Of a stretch of DNA of 5,933 nt, positions 1 to 5,799 are shown piece by piece. Numbering within the stretch: position 1 is the stretch's first letter; each line of letters begins with the position of its first letter. This DNA comes from an uncultured Ruminococcus sp. (lineage in GTDB: Bacteria > Bacillota > Clostridia > Oscillospirales > Ruminococcaceae), in the NCBI GenBank assembly GCA_946188175.1, contig CAMHUJ010000122.1:1-5933 (forward strand), written 5' to 3'. The translations under genes were made by a program, and so were the position numbers. Below the pieces are notes generated by a model. It did no database searches and was not told the origin of the DNA. It worked only from the letters and a program-made list of their open reading frames with translations.

Positions 1-3
1 AAA

Positions 4-9
4 TATAAT
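4..9 (+). promoter_or_regulatory. Possible -10 box of the GH43 gene
   Basis: The hexamer TATAAT is an exact match to the vegetative -10 consensus and lies 24 bases before the chosen ATG at 34. A transcript starting near base 16 would still carry the G-rich ribosome site. The -35 region is outside the window, and the surrounding bases are AT-rich, so a chance match is quite possible. Confidence 0.35.
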
Positions 10-19
10 ATGTTATACT

Positions 20-24
20 GGGGG
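20..24 (+). promoter_or_regulatory. Weak Shine-Dalgarno site supporting ATG 34
   Basis: A GGGGG run ends 9 bases before ATG 34. It is a poor match to AGGAGG but is the only purine-rich element present, and it lies downstream of the alternative ATG at 10, which has no visible ribosome site. It therefore favours the start at 34. Confidence 0.45.
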
Positions 25-33
25 TATTATAAA

Positions 34-2958
34 ATGAAAAAGATAAAACTGAAAGCACTGTTTACAGCAGCAGCGGTATGCTGTGCAGCACTGACCGTGT
101 ATCTGCCTGCTGTTTCAGCGGCAGACAGCAATGTCGGCGGCAAACCGACCGCCGATCTGAAAAAAGCGCGTGTCTCGGTGCATGACCCTTCCGTTGTGAA
201 GGATGAGCAAACCGGCATGTACTACATCTTCGGATCGCACATTGAAGCGGCGAAATCGCAGGACCTGCAAAGCTGGACATCCTTTGCAAACGGCTATGCG
301 CGTCAGAACAACAAGATTTTCGGCAATCTGAAAAAGGCATTTGCATGGGCAGGCGAAGACCTTGGCGACTGCGTCGGCGGATTTGCGGTATGGGCACCCG
401 ATGTTGTCTGGAATCCGGATTTCGTCAACAGGGACGGCTCCAAAGGTGCATACCTGATGTATTTCTGCACCTCCTCGGACTACCGCACATCGGTTATCGC
501 CTATGCAGCATCCAAAAATATCGAAGGACCGTATACCTTCGTCGATACTCTGATCTATTCGGGCTTTACCGATACGACCGTCATGGCGACCAGTTCAACC
601 AAGAGTGTCAACCGCAGATATTCCAATACGAATGTGCAGGAGCTGATCGACGCAGGTCAGGTCACATTCAATAACCAATGGTTCAGCAATCATAATTTCA
701 ACAATCAGCTGTTCCCGAACGCAATCGACCCGACGATCTATTTTGATACCGACGGCAAAATGTATATGTGCTACGGTTCATGGTCGGGCGGCATCTTTAC
801 ACTGGAGCTCGACAAGGCGACCGGTCAATGCATACACCCGAAATCCGGTCAGACCGTCGACGGCAGAATGATCGACAGCTATTTCGGCACGAAAATCTCC
901 GGCGGATTCGGCAAATCCGGCGAAGGTCCGTTCATTGAATACAACGCCGATACCGGATATTATTACCTCTGGGTCACCTACGGCGGACTGACCTCGACCG
1001 GTGGCTACAATATGCGCGTTGCGCGGTCAAAATCACCGCTCGGACCGTTCAAGGATCCCTCCGGCAAGGATATGGCACTCTCTGCCAAAACCGATATCAA
1101 CCCGATCGGTCTGAAGGTCATGACGAACTATAAGTTTTCATCCTTACAGAAAGCATATATGGCACCCGGACACAATTCCGTTCTGCGCGATGATGACGGA
1201 CAGTGGTATCTGGTCAACCACACGCGCTTCGACGACGGCGCGGAATTTCATGAGGTTCGCGTGCATACGATGAACTTCAATGAAGCAGGCTGGCCGGTTG
1301 TGATGCCGTATGAATACAGCGGCGAGCAGTGGTCGAAAAACGGTTTTGAACCTGCATCCCTTGCCGGTACCTATGAATTCATCAATCACGGCACCGGCAC
1401 AGACGGCAAGATCACGACTGCGCAGAAAATCACGCTCAATGCGGACGGTTCGATCTCCGGTGCAGTCAGCGGAAAATGGAGCGAAAGCAATGATACTGCC
1501 GCAGCAACATTCACAATCGGCAATGTCAGTTATCAGGGTTTCTTCAATCCGCAGATTGACGAGACCGGCTCCGGCAAACAAGTCATGACCTTTACCGCAG
1601 CCGGCAATGACAATCAGTCGATCTGGGGCGTCCGGACCGATGCATGGACCGGCAGCGAGCGCAATGTCCTCTACAATCATATCGGCAGCGGCACACTGGT
1701 TTATGATAAAAACGCCGTCGCGGACAGCAGCGGCAGGGTCCTGATCGGTGATTCCGGTCTGCTGAGCAATGTACCATATACGATTACGAATGTCAACAGC
1801 GGTCTTGTCCTCGAATCCGTACCGGATGACATGAAGGACGGCACAGGGATTCAGCAGTGGGCAAAGCGCGGCAATAAATCCGGCGACAAGAATCAGGACT
1901 TCCGGCTGACCGAGGTCGGCGGCGGATACTGCCGTATCACCTCTATGGTCAATGAGGATTATTGCGTCACGGTCAAAGGCAATACCGCAGAAAACGGTCT
2001 TGAGATTGACTTTGAAAAGTATACCGGCGCGGATAATCAGAAATGGAAGCTCGTCAAATCCGGCAGCTATTTCGGTATCGTTGCAAAATCTGCAAATGAT
2101 GCCGCAGGACTCGATGTATATGAATGGTCGGAGGAAAACGGCGGCGCGATCAAGCAATGGGAATTCTGGGGCGGCGAATGCCAGCTCTGGAAGATCACAC
2201 CGACCTATGCTATGGTTCCGGCTCACAGCTATACAATCCGCAATCTGCATACGGGACAGTTCGTCAGTACCAACGGCAATGAAATCTGCATGGGCACATC
2301 CGATACCGCATGGATTTTCAAGATGCATGACGATTCATATTTCACGATCTCCGATGCGGACGGCAACTGTATCACCGCTTCTGACGGTAATGCGCCGGCT
2401 GCGCTGACCGTCGAACCGTTTACCGGCAAGGACAATCAGAAATTCAAGACCTTCTGCAATGCAGACGGCAGCTACGGTCTGATCTCAAAATACTCCGAGC
2501 TCGGCATCGGCTTCATCACCACTTCATCAGGCGATCATCTCATGCAGATCAAATACACCGGCACCGCAGGCGACAGCTTTATCCTCTCCCCTGCCGAAGA
2601 GCCGAAGCCGAAGGAAACCGAAACCACCACCACTACCACGACAACCGAATCGACAACCACAACGACGACTACAACGGTTTCTGAAACAACAACCACATCC
2701 GATTCTGCTACCGAAACCACGACCGTCACAACGGCAAAGGAAAAGGTACATCTCGGCGATGTCAACTGCGATACGAAGGTAGATGTTTCGGATGCGGTAC
2801 TGCTCGCACGGTTTGTGGCAGAGGATGCGGGGGCAGAGATCTCCGCGCAGGGAAAAAACAATGCCGACTGTGACAAAGACGGTCAGCCCTCCGCAGAAGA
2901 TATTATTCTGATTCTCAAGCATATTGCAAAGCTGATTACCCTGCCCGAAGCGGAATAA
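34..2958 (+). CDS. Secreted dockerin-bearing GH43 endo-arabinanase-like enzyme with two beta-trefoil domains
   Basis: Predicted extracellular endo-alpha-1,5-L-arabinanase (pectin arabinan breakdown) that docks on a cellulosomal scaffoldin. Seen in 974 residues: signal peptide 1-29 (MKKIKLK, hydrophobic core, VSA-A cleavage site); GH43 domain about 45-430, with candidate catalytic base D51 in HDPSVV, pKa-tuning D232 in AIDPTIYFD, acid E297 in GEGPF and metal-binding H380 in APGHNS; GH43 C-terminal beta domain about 443-557; first trefoil about 580-724 with three Q-x-aromatic motifs (QDF 621, QKW 669, QLW 717); second trefoil about 730-854, degenerate; Thr-rich linker 855-904; dockerin 905-974. 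The layout of the first 560 residues resembles two-domain arabinanases such as Bacillus subtilis Abn2. I chose ATG 34 over the in-frame ATG 10 because it gives a clean signal peptide and has a G-rich site 9 bases upstream. Exact substrate (arabinan or another arabinose/xylose polymer) is inferred from family; the fold assignment is firm. Confidence 0.9.
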   Translation: MKKIKLKALFTAAAVCCAALTVYLPAVSAADSNVGGKPTADLKKARVSVHDPSVVKDEQTGMYYIFGSHIEAAKSQDLQSWTSFANGYARQNNKIFGNLKKAFAWAGEDLGDCVGGFAVWAPDVVWNPDFVNRDGSKGAYLMYFCTSSDYRTSVIAYAASKNIEGPYTFVDTLIYSGFTDTTVMATSSTKSVNRRYSNTNVQELIDAGQVTFNNQWFSNHNFNNQLFPNAIDPTIYFDTDGKMYMCYGSWSGGIFTLELDKATGQCIHPKSGQTVDGRMIDSYFGTKISGGFGKSGEGPFIEYNADTGYYYLWVTYGGLTSTGGYNMRVARSKSPLGPFKDPSGKDMALSAKTDINPIGLKVMTNYKFSSLQKAYMAPGHNSVLRDDDGQWYLVNHTRFDDGAEFHEVRVHTMNFNEAGWPVVMPYEYSGEQWSKNGFEPASLAGTYEFINHGTGTDGKITTAQKITLNADGSISGAVSGKWSESNDTAAATFTIGNVSYQGFFNPQIDETGSGKQVMTFTAAGNDNQSIWGVRTDAWTGSERNVLYNHIGSGTLVYDKNAVADSSGRVLIGDSGLLSNVPYTITNVNSGLVLESVPDDMKDGTGIQQWAKRGNKSGDKNQDFRLTEVGGGYCRITSMVNEDYCVTVKGNTAENGLEIDFEKYTGADNQKWKLVKSGSYFGIVAKSANDAAGLDVYEWSEENGGAIKQWEFWGGECQLWKITPTYAMVPAHSYTIRNLHTGQFVSTNGNEICMGTSDTAWIFKMHDDSYFTISDADGNCITASDGNAPAALTVEPFTGKDNQKFKTFCNADGSYGLISKYSELGIGFITTSSGDHLMQIKYTGTAGDSFILSPAEEPKPKETETTTTTTTTESTTTTTTTTVSETTTTSDSATETTTVTTAKEKVHLGDVNCDTKVDVSDAVLLARFVAEDAGAEISAQGKNNADCDKDGQPSAEDIILILKHIAKLITLPEAE
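2596..2745 (+). repeat. Thr-rich low-complexity linker coding region
   Basis: This stretch encodes residues 855-904, mostly Thr with Glu, Ser and Val, between the second trefoil and the dockerin. Such linkers are typical of Ruminococcus cellulosomal enzymes and may be O-glycosylated. The Thr codons are a mixture of ACC, ACA, ACG and ACT, so this is a protein-level repeat and not a clean DNA microsatellite. Confidence 0.85.
2752..2955 (+). other. Type I dockerin domain (C-terminal)
   Basis: Residues 905-974 of the enzyme hold two EF-hand-like calcium loops, each followed by a helix. Loop 1 has D909, N911, D913, D917 and D920 and runs into SDAVLLARF. Loop 2 has D945, D947, D949, S953 and D956 and runs into EDIILILKHI. 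Both loops carry a Cys at the second position (C912, C946), a pattern I associate with Ruminococcus dockerins. The role known for the family is calcium-dependent binding to a cohesin on a scaffoldin or cell-surface protein. The cohesin partner is not in this window. Confidence 0.93.
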
Positions 2959-2962
2959 TCGT

Positions 2963-3002
2963 GAATCCCCCTGAAAACGGCTCAGGGGGATTCCTTTTTT
3001 TT
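2963..3002 (+). terminator. Strong intrinsic terminator after the GH43 gene
   Basis: A perfect 12-bp stem (GAATCCCCCTGA at 2963-2974 with TCAGGGGGATTC at 2982-2993) encloses a 7-base loop and is followed by one C and eight T residues (2995-3002). It begins 5 bases after the TAA stop. It should separate the enzyme transcript from the sigma operon downstream. Confidence 0.93.
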
Positions 3003-3049
3003 CAGAAATGCGTTAGGAAATCAAAAAAATCCCGTCATTATGTGCAGAG
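3003..3049 (+). promoter_or_regulatory. Probable promoter region of the sigma/anti-sigma operon
   Basis: The preceding terminator implies that the sigma operon starts transcription within this short spacer. The visible candidates are poor. TTAGGA (3013) and CATTAT (3036) are spaced 17 bases apart but match the vegetative boxes at only 3 and 4 of 6 positions. GGAAA (3016) and CGTC (3033) resemble ECF boxes, but their 12-base spacing is short against the usual 16-17. An A7 tract lies at 3023-3029. The location is inferred; the exact promoter is not resolved. Confidence 0.3.
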
Positions 3050-3057
3050 GGAGGTGA
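3050..3057 (+). promoter_or_regulatory. Shine-Dalgarno site fixing the GTG start of the sigma gene
   Basis: GGAGGTGA is close to a full anti-Shine-Dalgarno complement. Its GGAGG core ends 9 bases before the GTG at 3064. This supports GTG 3064 as the start even though it is not ATG. Confidence 0.8.
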
Positions 3058-3063
3058 GACAGG

Positions 3064-3621
3064 GTGGAAGATATCGAAATCCTTGCACTTTATCAAAGCA
3101 GAAATGAAGATGCAATCAGCATGACCCAGCAGAAATACGGCAGTCTCTGCATCACAATGGCATATCATATGCTCGGCAGCCGCGAGGATGCTGAGGAATG
3201 CCTGAATGATGCGCTGATGCATCTCTGGAATGCAATTCCGCCTGCTGTCCCGCAGTCTCTCGGTGCATTTCTTGTCACCGCAGTCCGGAATGCGGCGCGA
3301 GACAGACTTTCCTATCAGGGCGCACAGCGGCGTGGCAGCGGTCAGCTCTGCGCAGCACTCGATGAGCTCTCCGAAATCATACCGTCACCGGATACGCCGG
3401 AGCAGGTTCTTGACAGCATCGCACTGCGCGATGCCTTCAAACGTTTTGTGCCGACGCTCTCACCTGACGCGCGCAGCATATTTCTGCGGCGATACTGGTT
3501 CTGTATGGATATCAAAGAAATCGCAGATGATTTGAATTGCTCGGAGGGACGCGTCCATATGTCTCTGATGCGCACACGGAAAAAGCTCAAAGCATTTTTG
3601 AAAAAGGAGGATTTGCTGTGA
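3064..3621 (+). CDS. ECF-type RNA polymerase sigma factor
   Basis: A 185-residue sigma-70 family protein of the extracytoplasmic function type, which should direct RNA polymerase to a small set of promoters when freed from its anti-sigma partner. Region 2 spans about residues 14-85 and includes GSREDAEECLNDALMHLWN and the RNAARDRL stretch (region 2.3/2.4 area), typical of Clostridia ECF factors. A variable, acidic linker follows at about 90-120. Region 4 spans about 122-180, with a helix-turn-helix at 149-172 (IKEIADDL, then SEGRVHMSLMRTR) and a basic tail. The length is normal for the family and both regions are intact. It starts at GTG 3064 behind a strong ribosome site, and its TGA overlaps the next gene's GTG by 4 bases, so the two are probably translationally coupled. 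The target promoters are unknown; autoregulation is common in the family but is not shown here. Confidence 0.92.
   Translation: MEDIEILALYQSRNEDAISMTQQKYGSLCITMAYHMLGSREDAEECLNDALMHLWNAIPPAVPQSLGAFLVTAVRNAARDRLSYQGAQRRGSGQLCAALDELSEIIPSPDTPEQVLDSIALRDAFKRFVPTLSPDARSIFLRRYWFCMDIKEIADDLNCSEGRVHMSLMRTRKKLKAFLKKEDLL
3605..3610 (+). promoter_or_regulatory. Shine-Dalgarno site for the first anti-sigma gene
   Basis: AGGAGG lies inside the last codons of the sigma gene, 7 bases before GTG 3618. It supports the GTG start that overlaps the sigma stop codon, over any upstream TTG in the same frame. Confidence 0.8.
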
Positions 3622-4619
3622 AATATCAGGATTATTTTACAATCACAGACTGTGCTTCCGACGAAGAACTTGCAGAGATTCTTATGCAGAGTGATTTGCA
3701 GCGGTCCCCCGATTTGAAGGAGGACCCGATTATGAAGCATACAGTCATACAAAAGAAGCGCAGACTGATTCCGTCTCTGATTGCAGCAGCGGCTGCTGTT
3801 ATGGTTCTAACTGTCGGAACGGCTGCGTATATCACCTATAACAAGCAAATGGTGCAAAATTACTTCGGTACAACCGGTGAAGCACTCGTTTCTGAACTGC
3901 CGCTTGCAGAACCTGCCTATTATACGAACGGCAGTGTCGGCGTGACAGTTGAAGCGTTGCTGAACGACGGACAGTACGGACTGATGCTGATGACGCTTGA
4001 CAAGCTCGATCCGTCAGTCAGATTTCTGAACGACAAAGGTCATTATACATGGTACTTTGTACACCAGTATGAAAACCCGGTAACAAGCTCCAGCGGTATT
4101 ATTGAACAAGTTGTTCAGGATGATGAGAACCCTGACCGTTTGCAGCTTGCCTACCGTTTCAACATTCCGGATAACAATACGGCATGTGTGATCCGGTTCA
4201 ATGATTCACCGTATCCGAATCCCGAACTGTATCATTTTGCTGACGGTTTTGAGGATATTGAAATTCCGATCGATCTGACGCCGAATACGGAGCGGATTCA
4301 TATGTCTGACAAAAACGGAAAGGAATTACTGCTCTCCGGCTTTGAGGCAGTTGCGCCATACAGCATTTCCGGTTTTGACACTTCGGATATGTCCGTCACA
4401 TGGAAAAACGGTTCTGAACAGCGCATCGGACTGAAATGCGGAGCCGGTTTCGGTGACAATAAAGGAAAACAATCAATTTTGAGTTTTCTTCTCTCGTCTG
4501 ACGGTTCGGATATCACAGAAAACGAACCGCAGGGCACTCCCGACACATGGTACGGCTACATCGACATTGCTGAAGTCGCATCCATTCGCATCGGCAATCA
4601 GACGTTCTATCCGGACTAA
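3618..4619 (+). CDS. Single-pass membrane protein, probable anti-sigma factor and sensor of the upstream ECF sigma
   Basis: A 333-residue protein with three parts. A short polar, acidic cytoplasmic segment (1-45) is followed by a basic stretch KKRR (46-49), one transmembrane helix (about 50-72, LIPSLIAAAAAVMVLTVGTA), and a mainly beta ectodomain of about 260 residues. By topology and by overlap with the sigma gene, the N-terminus is expected to hold the sigma factor and the ectodomain to sense an outside signal. There is no zinc-binding HxxxCxxC motif, so it is not a classic ZAS anti-sigma factor. The ectodomain pattern (GVTVEALLNDGQ near the membrane, ending VASIRIGNQTFYP) reminds me of the DUF4179/DUF5643-type extracellular domains of Clostridia anti-sigma proteins, but this is recollection and needs a profile search. 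An internal ribosome site before M39 could give a form lacking the cytoplasmic part. The ligand is unknown. Confidence 0.82.
   Translation: MKYQDYFTITDCASDEELAEILMQSDLQRSPDLKEDPIMKHTVIQKKRRLIPSLIAAAAAVMVLTVGTAAYITYNKQMVQNYFGTTGEALVSELPLAEPAYYTNGSVGVTVEALLNDGQYGLMLMTLDKLDPSVRFLNDKGHYTWYFVHQYENPVTSSSGIIEQVVQDDENPDRLQLAYRFNIPDNNTACVIRFNDSPYPNPELYHFADGFEDIEIPIDLTPNTERIHMSDKNGKELLLSGFEAVAPYSISGFDTSDMSVTWKNGSEQRIGLKCGAGFGDNKGKQSILSFLLSSDGSDITENEPQGTPDTWYGYIDIAEVASIRIGNQTFYPD
3717..3723 (+). promoter_or_regulatory. Internal Shine-Dalgarno-like site before in-frame ATG 3732
   Basis: AAGGAGG lies 8 bases before an in-frame ATG (codon 39 of the membrane protein). This match and spacing are as good as at the main start. 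Use of it would give a 295-residue product starting just before the transmembrane helix. It may be chance, since AAGGAGGAC simply encodes Lys-Glu-Asp. Confidence 0.4.
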
Positions 4620-4628
4620 AGCAAAACA

Positions 4629-4664
4629 GCCGCGGAATCGGTTTTCGGTTCCGCGGCATTTTTT
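4629..4664. terminator. Probable bidirectional terminator between the converging operons
   Basis: GCCGCGGAA (4629-4637) pairs perfectly with TTCCGCGGC (4649-4657). Three more inner pairs (one of them G-T) leave a 5-base GTTTT loop. Six T residues (4659-4664) follow on the + strand. On the - strand the hairpin is followed by TGTTTTGCTTT, a weaker T-rich tail. The hairpin fills the 43-base gap between the stop codons at 4617-4619 (+) and 4663-4665 (-), so it can serve both operons. Confidence 0.88.
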
Positions 4665-5799
4665 ATTCATCAAAACTGATTTCCACGAACGGACGGAAAA
4701 GCTGTCCGCCAAACATATAGTACGATCTCAGGTCTGTACCGACCTCATATTGCAGAAGCGGATATCGCTGATTCATATACTCCGTATATACTTTCGGCAG
4801 AAATGCGCCGACCTCAAAGGAAATCGCTTCACCCGGTTCCAGATGAATGTACTTCCGGCGATAGGAATCCTGATAAAACATCCCTTCTGCCTGATTGTAT
4901 TCCATTCCAGCCTGAAATGCGTACTTTCCAAAGTATGATTTACCGTTTGACTTTTCCGGATCAGCATTCGGCAAAACACCGAATCCAAAACCGGAGATTC
5001 CGAAATCGAAATCACTGTACATCACCGGTGAACCGTCAGGATATGTCAGACCTGTTATCCCCTTCCAACCGGAAACCGCATTGATATTTTCAACGGTAAG
5101 TGTTCCTTTGATAAAAAACCAGTTATTTAAGTTTTCCTCGCCGCCGTCCGGATCGAACATATATAAAGCTACGCCGTCAGCGGAATCCACCATAAACGAA
5201 CCGCTTTTCTTTTCGTAATAATCCCTTGCGTTCTGATGCGCTTCGCGGAACGATTCCGTCAGATTGTCAAACGTCAGTCCTGCATCCTCAAGAGAATCAT
5301 AAAGCTGCACATCGTTCAGCGTCATTGCCAGCACGCCGCTCTTACTCATCCAGTTGACCAGAAACCGGCTGCCGACCGCTTGCCGCAGATCATTGCTCGG
5401 CATCTCCGCGTCCGCAGGGAACGGCAGAATCAGCTCGGTTGTTGTAACCACAGGTTCACTTGTCGTCGTGACGGTTGTCGTCTGCATGACCTCGTATAAA
5501 TCGGTACGCATTGTTTGTTCCGGCTTGGACGATTCGCTGAGGGCAGTTGACTGCGTATCCGTTGAAGCAGTCTGCATCCCGCTGTTTGCTGGCTGCTGTG
5601 TTGTCTGAATCCCCTCCCGGAATACACTAGCAAATGTTACCGCGGTAACCGTCATGACACCGATCACCGCTGCCGCTGCTCCGAACCGCGCAATCACGCG
5701 GCGTATCCGCACACTTCTGCCGGAGAGATTCCGCGCCATATCTTCATAATAAGCTGCATTGACTTCGCCGATCACATCCAGCAAATCCGTATTTTTCAT
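4663..5799 (-). CDS. Single-pass membrane protein with Thr/Ser-rich spacer, probable anti-sigma factor and sensor of the second ECF sigma
   Basis: A 378-residue protein laid out like the converging membrane protein but with an unrelated-looking ectodomain. The cytoplasmic N-terminus is short (1-38, with EVNAAYYEDMARN and a basic RIRRVIAR end). A transmembrane helix follows at about 39-60 (GAAAAVIGVMTVTAVTFASV). Then comes a Thr/Ser/Gln-rich spacer (about 64-125, with TTTVTTTSEP and VVTTTE), and finally an ectodomain of about 250 residues rich in aromatic and beta-forming residues. No zinc-binding anti-sigma motif is visible. The start is ATG 5799, with AGGAGG 7 bases upstream and a 4-base ATGA overlap with the sigma stop, which strongly suggests coupled translation and partnership. 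The ectodomain part VLAMTLNDVQLYDS looks like Ig-like or telokin-like extracellular domains of Bacillota; I cannot name the family with confidence. The anti-sigma role is inferred from topology and context. Confidence 0.8.
   Translation of the reverse strand: MKNTDLLDVIGEVNAAYYEDMARNLSGRSVRIRRVIARFGAAAAVIGVMTVTAVTFASVFREGIQTTQQPANSGMQTASTDTQSTALSESSKPEQTMRTDLYEVMQTTTVTTTSEPVVTTTELILPFPADAEMPSNDLRQAVGSRFLVNWMSKSGVLAMTLNDVQLYDSLEDAGLTFDNLTESFREAHQNARDYYEKKSGSFMVDSADGVALYMFDPDGGEENLNNWFFIKGTLTVENINAVSGWKGITGLTYPDGSPVMYSDFDFGISGFGFGVLPNADPEKSNGKSYFGKYAFQAGMEYNQAEGMFYQDSYRRKYIHLEPGEAISFEVGAFLPKVYTEYMNQRYPLLQYEVGTDLRSYYMFGGQLFRPFVEISFDE

Noticed and set aside
10..33. Upstream in-frame ATG at 10 as start of the GH43 gene
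   Set aside because: It would add MLYWGYYK before an already complete signal peptide, has no visible ribosome site, and directly follows the TATAAT box.
1144..2328. 394-codon open frame on the - strand inside the GH43 gene
   Set aside because: It lies wholly opposite a gene with clear domains, has no ribosome site or recognisable domain, and is explained by codon bias of the + strand gene leaving the opposite frame open.
2527..2922. Val- and Cys/Gly-rich open frames on the - strand opposite the linker and dockerin
   Set aside because: They are direct reverse-complement echoes of the Thr-rich linker codons (ACN read backwards gives Val or Gly/Cys codons).
3016..3036. ECF-type promoter GGAAA / CGTC before the sigma gene as evidence of autoregulation
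   Set aside because: The 12-base spacing is clearly shorter than the 16-17 usual for ECF promoters, so the match is not good enough to claim autoregulation.
3537..3617. N-terminal extension of the first anti-sigma gene from a TTG at 3537
   Set aside because: It would overlap the helix-turn-helix coding part of the sigma gene; the AGGAGG site and the GTGA overlap point to GTG 3618.
4567..4938. Short + strand open frames opposite the second membrane-protein gene
   Set aside because: They have no ribosome site or recognisable domain, and the - strand gene has a clear start, membrane helix and context.
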